From positions 1 through 22,605 of the forward strand of contig JBNGIO010005463.1 of NCBI GenBank assembly GCA_049999805.1: a DNA stretch of 22,605 bases. Direction: 5' to 3'. Below, one piece after another: positions 9,230 to 17,952 of this stretch; within the stretch, counting starts at the first letter, position 1; each line of letters starts with the position of its first letter. This DNA comes from Folioceros fuciformis. Lineage: Eukaryota; Anthocerotophyta; Anthocerotopsida; Anthocerotales. Both the position numbers and the translations under genes were made by a program. Under the pieces are notes generated by a model. The model was given only the letters and a program-made list of their open reading frames with translations. It was not told the DNA's origin and made no database searches.

Positions 9230-9860
9230 CTAGCAAGCCTTCCATTCTTCCTTCCTCTATTTGCAAGCATTCTACTCTTCTTTCCTCTTCCTCCGTTTGC
9301 AAGCGTTCTACTCTTCTTTCCTCTTCCTCCGTTTGCAAGCGTTCTACTCTTCTTTCCTCTTCCTCCGTTTGCAAGCGTTCTACTCTTCTTTCCTCTTCCT
9401 CCGTTTGCAAGCGTTCTACTCTTCTTTCCTCTTCCTCCGTTTGCAAGCGTTCTACTCTTCNNNNNNNNNNNNNNNNNNNNNNNNNNNNNNNNNNNNNNNN
9501 NNNNNNNNNNNNNNNNNNNNNNNNNNNNNNNNNNNNNNNNNNNNNNNNNNNNNNNNNNNNTTTCCTTTTCCTCCATTTGCAAGCGTTCTACTCTTCTTTC
9601 CTCTTCCTCCGTCTGCAAGCGTTCTACTCTTCTTTCCTCTTCCTCCATCTGCATCCTCTTCCTCCGTCGTTCTACTCTTCTTTCCTCTTCCTCCGTTTGC
9701 AAGCGTTCTACTCTCTTCTTTCCTCTTCCTCCATTTGCAAGACCTTCATTCTTCCTTCCTCCCTCTTCCCCCATTTGCAAGCCTTTGTTCTTTGAACCTC
9801 ATCCTCTCTTTGCAAGCCCTTTGCTCTTCCTTCCTCTTCCTCCATTTGCAAGCCCTTTGT
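9230..9860 (+). repeat. 36-bp minisatellite, interrupted by an assembly gap
   Basis: The unit is TTTGCAAGCGTTCTACTCTT plus CTTTCCTCTTCCTCCG, 36 bp (successive AAGCGTTCTA at 9301, 9337, 9373 and so on). Copies are near perfect before the gap and increasingly varied after 9600, with a partial insertion near 9650-9665. The plus strand is pyrimidine-rich. Frames stay open through the array because 36 is divisible by three (phenylalanine/leucine/serine-rich on plus, arginine/glutamate-rich on minus); I do not call them genes. The array ends about 260 bp beyond the DNA ligase 6 stop codon, so it may lie in or just past that gene's 3' UTR. Confidence 0.85.
9461..9560. other. Assembly gap of 100 N
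   Basis: Exactly 100 N within the 36-bp array. Array length and copy number beyond this point are unknown. Confidence 0.95.
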
Positions 9861-10119
9861 TTAACCTGCTTATACTGTCTTACGATCCATATATACCATT
9901 CTCATAAGAAACTTGATTGCTCCATTTTGCTTTGGACTAGATCATGCTCTCGAAGCTAGGTACCTGTAGTAAAAGCACCTAACATTGCTTACCTTTCACC
10001 TTTGACGCTCAAGTATTTTCTCTCCTCGGGATGGACTTCCCGTCTTAAGAACTGATACTTCTACACATCGGAAAGAAGATAGGAACATCCATCGACAGAT
10101 ACTAGTTCAAACCTAAGCT
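9861..10119 (-). other. Downstream flank / presumed 3' UTR of DNA ligase 6
   Basis: Non-coding sequence directly after the ligase stop codon (minus strand). I looked for AATAAA on the minus strand and did not see it. Plant polyadenylation signals are loose, so that does not place the transcript end. Confidence 0.4.
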
Positions 10120-13100
10120 TCAAACTTGAAGCTTGCGTGTTTGCTTATGAAAAATATCCACAATATCGGAAGGAGAATTTGCACTTTCCGCACTCTTGTC
10201 AGTCCTAACAGAAATGAATCGAGGAAAACGCATCGAAATACCGCGCGCCTCGTGCACCAGGCCAAACGCTGCTTCATGTACAGGCGATAAGGTAAGATCT
10301 GCCAGAAAGGGGATGTCAATAGCTAAAATACCCCATACAGAAAACCACGAACCACTGTCACTCATGTACACGGCAACAGAAGACCTAAGCACGTTACAAA
10401 ACGTTACCGGCACCAAGGATCTCCCAAACCACCTTCGGTTGGAACCAGACATCGGGATTTTCTCGGGTGCGGTAATACGGTGGCTTTTTGGGGAGGACCT
10501 GCTCCCCAGAGAAAAACTCATTTGCCTGCAGAACAACATCCAGTCCCATGATCACAAGAGCATGATTGGACTTTATCGTCACACAAGGGTTGACAGCCCT
10601 TTGGACGTACCTCTCGGTAAAACGTGTCACTGAAGCCTGACATAACTCGACAAACGCTCTCGAATTGATCCTTGTGAGGGTTGTAGCATGCTAGCAAGAA
10701 AGGGCTGTACCTGCAAACCAAATTCTGTCGATGACGATCCTCTCCTCCCTTTGAAAAAGGCATCTAATATCGTGGTGGTTATTAAAACTCAACATAATGA
10801 AATATAACTCACCACCCAGCCTTACGGCCACTTCCATGCCACGCCCCTATGGGTACGAGGTCAAGAGTATCCTGTAGCCCTTCTACGTAGTCTCTTTTCA
10901 CCTGCACAGGCGCATGTCGGTCATCTGTACAAAAGATGTCAGAAGCAAAAACACACTTGCATGGAAGGGTTCCAAATACCTTAAGCCATCGATCGGAGCG
11001 ATTTGAAGGCGCATATTCTGAATCTTCATCCAAAGCTTTGGCCATGAATCCTTCACATGAGTGAGAAAAAGCCTCCTCCAAAAATGCCTCCAAACTGTTA
11101 GCTGCCACTGACTCGTCTTCACTGCCTTCGATCTAAAAGCCGTGAGTTCTCACAGTAAAGATAATTAGAAATCAAGGCTGCACACTAGGTCACGAAAAAA
11201 GACCCAGTTCATGGGATCACCTCTATTGCACGAGCGAATTCAATGTACCCCGGCTTCATGTTTGGAAGAAGATCATGCATCCCTGAAACCGAGTGACAGT
11301 TTCAGTCTGCTACCATACAGAAAGACAGGGCGTGGGACGTCAAGGGAAGGCAAAAACAGGTAGAAGTATTTCTAAACTTGCATTTCTGCCGTTCTCGAAG
11401 AGAGAGTTTCACCAGCCTGGAAAATAAACAAACCACATAAGCTTTAGCCAGCTCGTGAGACGCTCAGAAGCTGTCAGAGTTGGCTGCGCACTTGCACTCA
11501 GAACTTACGGTGTGCCATTTGCATACATAACATCAAATATGAAGACACAGATATGCACCTACAAAACAACGGACGTTTGCATAGTTATTATCCCCCACCA
11601 ATATGTAGAGAAGAAGCAAAGGGAAATAGAAATTGCTGAAATCTAGTACCACACCTTGATGCTTGATACGTCAATGACAGCACCATTTCGACCTCCCCTT
11701 CCTCGAGTACTAAGATGCTGAAAAGCTAGTAGTTTGTTACCATTATCCCTGTCAATGGCCACAACCTATACCAAGAAAGAAATGTATCTCTAAGCACAGA
11801 ATACGATCCATAAAATTGTAAAGCAAGCGACTTGAATGACGCAAGAATCAACTCCCACAGATCTCAAGCGAAAATACAGCACCTCAGAATCCAAGATGAA
11901 TGACACTGCTTCTGGCTTTCTTGCATCTTGCACTATGCTGAGGATGTCTGGAAATCTTGACGTGGTATTGTCAGAATCTCGAGAGAAGATACGGAGTGAT
12001 CCATCTTCTTGCAAATGAATTTGCGCCCGTTGGCCATCATATCTGCAGTTGTGGCAAAAATAAGGATAGCATAAGTGGACTTCAAAGAGTAGACGAGTAC
12101 CTTACTTCCATTTCCATACTTGTATTCACACGTGAAGGCCTGTCCTTGAAAGCGCTTGAGGACTTCTGGTATGCCATGTGCTATTCTGCTCACGCATAAA
12201 CGCGTGGAAGAACTTCGTTACAATGAGGAAAAACAGGCGACAAAGGGTCCACTACTTCCAGCATGACCAGATTTCAGCAGATCAGATTTTACAAAGACCT
12301 TACTTTGCAAGCATTGGCCTTATAGGCGTCCCTGGACACATTGTAATGCTTGAGAGAGCCTCAATACCTTCCCTTAGAAGTCTGGGCACCAAGACATCCT
12401 GCAGAGTATCTCAATATATCAGGAGCAGGATGTCAACAACATCGCAGGACTGCCAGGTGTACAAGCCATAAACTCACAAGATTTGGAAACAAGTTATACG
12501 CCTCCAGTAAAGCAGCCGATGCTTTCTGTCAAGCAACGGTCAAGGATGAGTGCAGATTCGCTTGCAGCTCTGTTACTTATGAGTTTGGTTCGCTACTAGA
12601 TCCAATCCACACGTTATATCTTCTTCACTCCACATGTCACAATAAGAAATGCTGGCCTACTTGAAGTTGACGCTTCAGATCCTTGAAAGATTCTTCTCCT
12701 TGACGATTCGAACAAGAAAACCCATGTAGCAGGACAGCATGTGCTAACGCTGTCAAAACAGTCGTGAGCGTAACTCCTATCCTCATGCTCTGTACCTGCA
12801 AAGTTGGCAAAAACACCTACAGCATCTGCTGCCTACAAGGACAGTGAAACAAACACACAAGGGCACGACCTACGGTATCTGATTGTGATTGGCAGCATAA
12901 CACAAGCATTTACAATCAACGTTTCTGGTGTAATGGATATACCAGAGTTCGAACAATAAACTTTGTCTCGCTCTCTCGACAAGCGCGGAGGAGACTAAAC
13001 ACTAGATTCTTCTTGCGTGCAGCACTACCACTTCCGGATGTGTCACTGTGGTGGCAAAGTTTTGCAAGAATTTAAACGGCCAAAAGATTTGACGGTCACT

Positions 13101-14134
13101 CCACGTTTTAGCATTTCAAACAAGCCCATCAATACTCAAAATGCTCAAACATCATCTAACCTAATCTCATGAAGAGTTGAGAAGACTCGGTGGATTGTCA
13201 GGGTTGGCAGGAGCTTTAAGGTTGACTGTGTTTGCCGACAAGACTGAGCGACATCACCTGAAGATCAATTCAATGTCAGGGGTTGCACATCAGCTTCCAG
13301 ACACTGTGGGGGGTAGAACTCAAGGCAACAAAGGTGTCGACATCAATACCAAGGTCACCCAGTGAGTTGTACAGCTGCTTAAGCTTCGCTACAGGCATGC
13401 TGGTCGCCTCTGAAATAGCTTTAAGTATTAGGTTCGCCCCGATACACAATTCCTGAAAACCAAAAGCCTCATATCTTTAAGACACTGCACAAGGGTCACC
13501 AAATGCAGTACTTTCTGCATCGCTTTAAGATCAGGTCTTTTACCAACAATGACATGCCAATATTTTCATCCAGGCAACGAAGATAGTAGCAAGCCTGATA
13601 CAAAGATAAAACACACTTGACTCTGAAAAGCTTACTTTGTTCTCAAAGTCAGGACTTATACGATTTATGGTCAGATAAGTTGCAGGGAGGACATCACTGG
13701 GAGACAAGTCCACCAAGCTGCACAAAACACCAAAAGGCCATTAGACGTTGCATGCTATCAGTCCCATGGCTTGACAATCGCCCCATGAAGTGAAAAGAGA
13801 TGAACATAAGACGTCCCAACACTGTTGCTTTGAGACAAACCTTCGGAACATGTTGCATAGCATGTCTGTTGATTTCAGTCGTCCACTTTCCTTCTCAATC
13901 AGGTCAAAAGATCGTGCCAAGTGCAGATATGGTGCTGGAGTGCCCATTTCCCAACAAGCTGCCATTACAGTGCAATGAATGAGAACAATCTCCTCTCAAC
14001 ACATGACACTTTTGAAAGTATTGGGGTTCCTTGCAATGACTTCCGACATACGAATAACATGGACAACGATATTCTCACTCTACTGTGCCACTATTTCCAG
14101 GCCTTCACAGGTGCAACTGGTACATACTACCATG
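10120..14134 (-). other. LIG6: LIG6 domain: ATP-dependent DNA ligase core
   Basis: From residue about 978. The DNA-binding domain carries PAPYLHLARSFDLIEKESG, DVLPATYLTINRI, YNSLGDLGDVAQSCRQTQ and a weakened form of the family RNLRIG motif (QSMRIG). The catalytic part has motif I CEYKYDGQRAQIH with the nucleotidyl lysine at 1268, motif III ILDSEVVAID (Glu1321), IFDVMYANG (1365-1373), motif IV EGFMAK (1434-1439) and motif V WLKVKRDY (1456-1463). The OB fold shows GSGRKAGWYSPFLLACYN, VCRVMSGFSD, KKPPYYR and the terminal FPRFISVRTD. Length and motif spacing are those of an ordinary eukaryotic ligase core, so activity is expected. It seals nicks through a ligase-AMP intermediate. Confidence 0.92.
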
Positions 14135-17100
14135 AACTCCAGGAATGTACTTTGAGATGGGGGCCGCGATTGATGCATCAAGGCAAGAAAATTGCATCTG
14201 TTCAAGGTTTGATCCTTTCACAGTGTGTTTCGCTGGCTTGAGCTCCTCTCTCCATGAGTTCCCTGCACTTATTAGCTCCTGTGAACTTGCATCCAGCTCC
14301 TGGCAAGTCCTCTCACATACCAACCCAGTACTCTCCAACAAATAGGGTGCTTGTTGACCAGAACGGTTATACACCATCTCAACTGCCCCGGCTACATCAC
14401 CACCCACTTTGCTGACAATCTCTTCCGCATCCCTTTCAGAGATATTTCCTTCTAGCATCGATACAAGGTGTTCAATCTCAGTTTGCCAGATACTTCTACC
14501 ACCAACCAGATTGATCTCTTTGCTCAGTTTCCTGTCCTGCTGCCCGCCTTCAGATTTCAGTACCTTGCTATTCACACACGGCCTACACTGTCCTTCAGTT
14601 GTTGGGGAAGTGAAAGCATCCACATGGTGGTCAGTTGGTCCTGAGGCTCCCCTAAAGAAGTCCAGGATTGAACGCTGAGCACCGGCTTTCTTGCTATGTG
14701 AAGGCATGGTTGAGCATGCTGACTTCAGCTTTCCTGGAAGCTCTATGCCTGTTGGGCTTCTGGATGTCTTGGCAGATACATCAGCCTGCACCTTTGCTGT
14801 CAAAGGGTGTGGTGACCGCAGATGACTGAGATTGTTCCTGGAAGCAGTTTGAGATGGCTGGACAGGTGCTTTTGGAAAAACAGTGTGAGACAAGGCAAGA
14901 CCATCCATATTCTTGGTCACCTGCTGTCGATTCGGACGGCGATCCTTTCGTTTTTGCAACTTGTTGGAACCCTTGTTACTTGTCTGATGCATCTGTGGCC
15001 AAATGATGATCTCCTTAGAGATCTCCTTGGCAAACGTGGTTTCTTGCTCAAAAAATCGAATCACCGCTCCATTCACATCCATATTGGCCTGCACCAGCAA
15101 CCTCTGCACCTGAGCCCTACTGACACACTCTGGAAGTATGGAAATAAGCTGCGCTTCCTTCACTTCCCTAGTTATATCAGCACCCAGACCATCATGTAGG
15201 GTGTTTGTCCCACCACTTGTCTCTCCAGTCCCCCACTCTGGACAGGCACCAACAGTATGCAAACTGGGCAGATCTGGATCTGACGATCTGCAACTTCCTC
15301 CATCTAAGTGACCGTGTGTCCTGACCTCCATCGAATTTTCAGAGGCATTGACACTCTGAGAATTGGGGATAGAACGACAGACACCATGGTTCTGTTCGGT
15401 CCCTCCCTGCCATGCACAACTCTCTCTCTCTTTGAATTTAGTCTCCTTCCTTTTTTTCCTCGAACTGAATCCAAGGGCAGCCAACGGAGCTGCAAATGCT
15501 GGTGCCAGTTCTTCGTTAGGCCTACTCTCAACTGCATGTGTACTTTCTGACTCTGGATATGCAACTGCGTTGAAACAAGGAGCGCCCCCTACCATCTCAC
15601 GCTGTCCACCAGTCTCAGAGAGTGACTTTTCTTGCCCTGAACTATTTGTACTGCCGAAAGCCTTGAGAAAGCAACGTTTACTAGCTATCTCATCCACAAG
15701 ATTCCGAAAGTGCTTGAGCATAGATGCCGTTGCTTTCCCAGTTCTATCGTTGTCTCCTATCCCCACATTAGGAATGACGCTCTTCGGCCTCAAAAACCGA
15801 ATGTACTCACGAAGCTCCTCATAATTTGAATGCTCGCTGTAGGGAACCAAATGTACCTCTAAAGGGCCTTTCCTCCTCACATCAAAGGAGGTCTTTTTGG
15901 ATTTATTGTTCCAACCTGTGGGGATAAATCCAATAATCCGATTCACCCCGCTTTCATGCATATATTTTTCCATGTTGCCGAAGTTAGGTCTAAAATACGG
16001 CCATGTATCACCTAACAGATTCCATCTAACTACATGAACACTAGTGACAGACGGATCGCAAGTGAACAAATCCATCTCCTCTAAGTCCACGCATTTCAGA
16101 AGTGCCAGCTTCTTCTCATCGACAAACACCTTGCACTTGCATCTGTTGGCTACCGCTGTCAGAATCTTCTCTTTGCCGATAATATAAGTGGCGATGAGGA
16201 TTAAAAACGACTGCTTGTGGAGAAGGGGCCCAGACAAATCGTCCTGCAGAGCGGCAGTGGCACTTGGCTGGCATTTACGACCGTCAGCAGCAGCGGTGAT
16301 GCTAGTGGGAAGCGACAATTCCGACCCATCAACAGCGGAACGCTGAAGATAATCATTCGTTCCTTTCACTGCCTGGAGTTTCTCCCGTGTACTTTCAGCG
16401 CCTTGCAGGTCCACGGCCCCTGGCTGCGACTCAAGTAGTGGTGGTGCCGACACCCCATGCATCAAAGTATGTACCACATTCACAATGTACTCCACAGAGG
16501 ACTGCTGGGAGGGGAAGGCGAATTTTGGGTTGCAATACGTAGTATCCAGAAATACAGCATCTGCTCCGATATACTCGGAGAAGGCGGGCTCCGTTTTCAT
16601 CCAGGGAGAAACCCTCATGTCTCCCGTGTGGACATACCTGAGCATCCACACGCCCACGGGTGTGAGATGGAAGCGTAGAGAACAAACTCAAGGGACCGAG
16701 ACAAAGAATTACCTATGGCACTCAGAGTTAAGTCCAGGAACCGTGAAGAGCATCTGAACTGCCCCAGGGCAGTGATTGGCGTCAAGCAGTATGACTTCGC
16801 AGCCATCGATGATGAGGCGCGTGTTCAGGGCGAGAGGGATGACAAAGGCGGAGTCCACTTCGAAAAATTCGGTGAGAAGGCGCGCTGTGACCTGCGAGCA
16901 GAAAATGAGGCCCTTGTTCCAAGTGCGACTGATACCTCTGTAGTGGTCACTATGGAAGTGAGAGAGGAAGTAGGACACAGACCACGGTCCTGCCCATGTA
17001 AAGGAGTCGACGATGAAGCGCGTTCCGGGGATACGCTTCACCGTTGGAAAACCGGGGGGGAAGCAGGATAAGGAGGGCACGGACTCGCCACAGCCACTGT

Positions 17101-17161
17101 TGCACGCTACAAGATGCAACGCGCGTTGATACACCTCCAACGACTGCACCGCCGCCGTCAT
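10120..17161 (-). CDS. LIG6: DNA ligase 6: SNM1-like nuclease / ATP-dependent DNA ligase fusion, 21 exons
   Basis: Exons, 5' to 3': 16713-17161, 14131-16637, 13841-13958, 13636-13717, 13350-13452, 13161-13257, 12943-13045, 12661-12795, 12478-12525, 12304-12398, 12120-12185, 11883-12042, 11655-11765, 11509-11558, 11382-11416, 11221-11282, 10980-11132, 10813-10901, 10611-10710, 10408-10525, 10120-10298. They total 4860 nt: 1619 residues plus TGA, with no internal stop. All introns are GT-AG except one GC-AG. Domains: metallo-beta-lactamase/beta-CASP (HFHSDH 68-73, NHCPG 129-133, HTGD 153-156, LDTTY 180-184, YSEHSN 416-421), linker, ligase DNA-binding domain (about 980-1230), nucleotidyltransferase (KYDG 1268-1271) and OB fold. 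In Arabidopsis the same fusion is LIG6, linked to DNA strand-break repair and seed longevity; a nuclear role is inferred here. The start at 17161 (GCCATGA context) is chosen over an in-frame ATG at 17281 (T at -3, preceded directly by TAA). Splice sites were placed by motif and family similarity. Confidence 0.92.
11283..11381 (-). other. LIG6: GC-AG intron 15 of LIG6
   Basis: Frame and family similarity require the exon at 11382-11416 to end AAAT and the next to begin GGATGC. The donor is then GCAAGT, the preferred GC-AG donor, and the acceptor TTTCAG. The nearest GT donor (AA|GTTTAG, two bases further in) puts the next exon out of frame and into a stop within three codons. The other AGs I checked upstream of the acceptor do not rescue the frame. 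Confidence 0.75.
14135..15649 (-). other. LIG6: LIG6 inter-domain linker with PIP box and UBA-like segments
   Basis: Residues about 480-985, polar and poorly conserved. QRSILDFF (residues 804-811, bases 14654-14677) fits the PCNA-interacting PIP-box pattern Q-x-x-[ILM]-x-x-[FY]-[FY]. Two helical segments of UBA/CUE-like pattern flank it: about 643-681 (LPECVSRAQVQRLLVQANMD...) and about 868-908 (EEIVSKVGGDVAGAVEMVY). Basic clusters KKRK (544-547) and LQKRKDRRPNRQ (about 710-720) could serve nuclear import. The PIP fit is direct; UBA assignment and binding partners are inference. Confidence 0.65.
15650..17161 (-). other. LIG6: LIG6 domain: SNM1/Artemis-type MBL-beta-CASP nuclease
   Basis: Residues 40 to about 480. 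The metal-binding motifs are complete: HxHxDH at 68-73, His130 in DANHCPGAV, and Asp156 in YVHTGDMR, whose codons span the first intron. The beta-CASP part has FLDTTYCNPKFAFPS (about 179-193), the LILIATYIIGKEKIL strand/helix and the DRMBL-type block VPYSEHSNYEELREYI followed by IPNVG. SNM1 proteins of this class are 5'-to-3' exonucleases in cross-link and break repair. With all metal ligands present I infer an active nuclease. Residues about 208-291 are an insertion relative to the Arabidopsis protein as I recall it. Confidence 0.85.
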
Positions 17162-17307
17162 GGCTGGGTATAAGTTTGAAGGTTCGATCCGTATGAGGTA
17201 CCAGGTCCCCAAATGACTATTGTCGTAGTGGACAGTCGATTGAGTTTGAATCTGGAGTCGTTTGCCGTCGAAACAAATCATTTAACCAAGGTGAAATGCA
17301 GGGCAAT
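17162..17307 (-). promoter_or_regulatory. Residual 5' flank / 5' UTR of LIG6, cut off by the retrotransposon
   Basis: Only 146 bp separate the chosen LIG6 ATG from the 5' LTR. An in-frame upstream ATG (17281) with a TAA directly before it would extend the protein by 40 residues. No TATA box is visible on the minus strand. Either a TATA-less core promoter and short 5' UTR fit here, or the native promoter lies beyond the insertion and has been displaced. Confidence 0.4.
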
Positions 17308-17486
17308 AATAACAACGTTGGTTTGAGTGCCAAGCAAGTAAGCTCCATGCGGAGGCATGTTTAGTAGAGCAGGTTACTAAGAGCATGAGAAGCATGCAGC
17401 CCTAGGAAAAGTGTATGATAGTGAAAGCTTAAGGCTTAAGTAAATGCTTAAGTAAGTAGTTTCTAAGTTAGTGACTTGAGCTGGTG

Positions 17487-17494
17487 TATAAAAG
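17487..17494 (+). promoter_or_regulatory. LTR TATA box
   Basis: TATAAAAG in the expected U3 position, about 180 bp into the LTR. Transcription would be expected to start roughly 25-35 bases downstream, near 17515-17525, reading away from LIG6. Confidence 0.65.
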
Positions 17495-17742
17495 GGGACC
17501 TAGCCGAGGGCTAAGGGAAGTTCAGTACAGTGGAGTTGAGATCAATATCTCCTCAAAGCCTTGAGAGCACTGGGTGCTTGGGCTATGCCTTAAGAGCATG
17601 TGTTACTTGTTGAGCGAAAGGTGCTGTGAAGGAGCTGTGAGAGGAGGCCAAGAGAAGGGAGATCTAAACTCCTAGCTTAGGCAAAGATGGGGAGTTCTTT
17701 CTAGCCCTCCAGCTTTGTATGTTCTTGTTGACTCGTGATTTG

Positions 17743-17748
17743 AATAAA
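17743..17748 (+). terminator. LTR polyadenylation signal
   Basis: AATAAA, about 255 bp downstream of the TATA box. It would mark the end of the R region when used in the 3' LTR. Confidence 0.5.
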
Positions 17749-17902
17749 GAGCAGCAGCAAGGGTGCTGGCTGCGAGTCCTCCTAGAAGAGGAGGGCGGGA
17801 TACTTGGAGGCCTAGTGCTGTGTCCGGTGTTTAAAACTGACCCTTGCTTTGGCTTCTAACTGCGTGGTTCTGCCCCACCCCATTGAAGGGGGTGTTACTT
17901 GT

Positions 17903-17914
17903 TGGTATCAGAGC
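17903..17914 (+). other. Primer binding site, initiator-Met tRNA
   Basis: TGGTATCAGAGC, complementary to the 3' end of plant initiator methionine tRNA, three to five bases after the LTR end. This is the standard minus-strand DNA primer site of plant Ty3/gypsy and Copia elements. Confidence 0.9.
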
Positions 17915-17952
17915 ATAGGTTGAAGCATCCTTGACTAGTACGCTTGTTAACG

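Larger units (their letters stand above)
17308..17899 (+). repeat. 5' LTR of the Ty3/gypsy element
   Basis: The left end is fixed to within about two bases by where similarity to the 3' LTR begins. The right end is placed just before the PBS, where TGTTACT mirrors the AGTAACA start of the 3' copy (this copy begins AATAACA). Length is about 592 bp. The usual TG...CA ends are absent. A TATA box and an AATAAA signal inside give a U3-R-U5 layout. Confidence 0.8.

Noticed and set aside
8245-9860. CRISPR-like array of regular repeats
   Set aside because: Units abut directly with no unique spacers, and the genome is eukaryotic. They are minisatellites.
9160-9959. Open frames of about 200 codons on both strands across the 36-bp repeat
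   Set aside because: Same reason: period divisible by three, strong strand composition bias, and a 100-N gap in the middle.
10196-10633. 145-codon plus-strand frame over the last LIG6 exons
   Set aside because: It is the antisense shadow of ligase exons 20-21, whose minus-strand reading matches the family across the splice junctions.
15363-15824. 153-codon plus-strand frame inside LIG6 exon 2
   Set aside because: Antisense shadow of a long continuous exon with clear nuclease and linker motifs.
16709-17281. Separate short metallo-beta-lactamase gene ending at 16709
   Set aside because: The stop is inside a 75-bp intron; GT/AG sites at 16712 and 16638 join the frame to the next exon and complete the HTGD motif.
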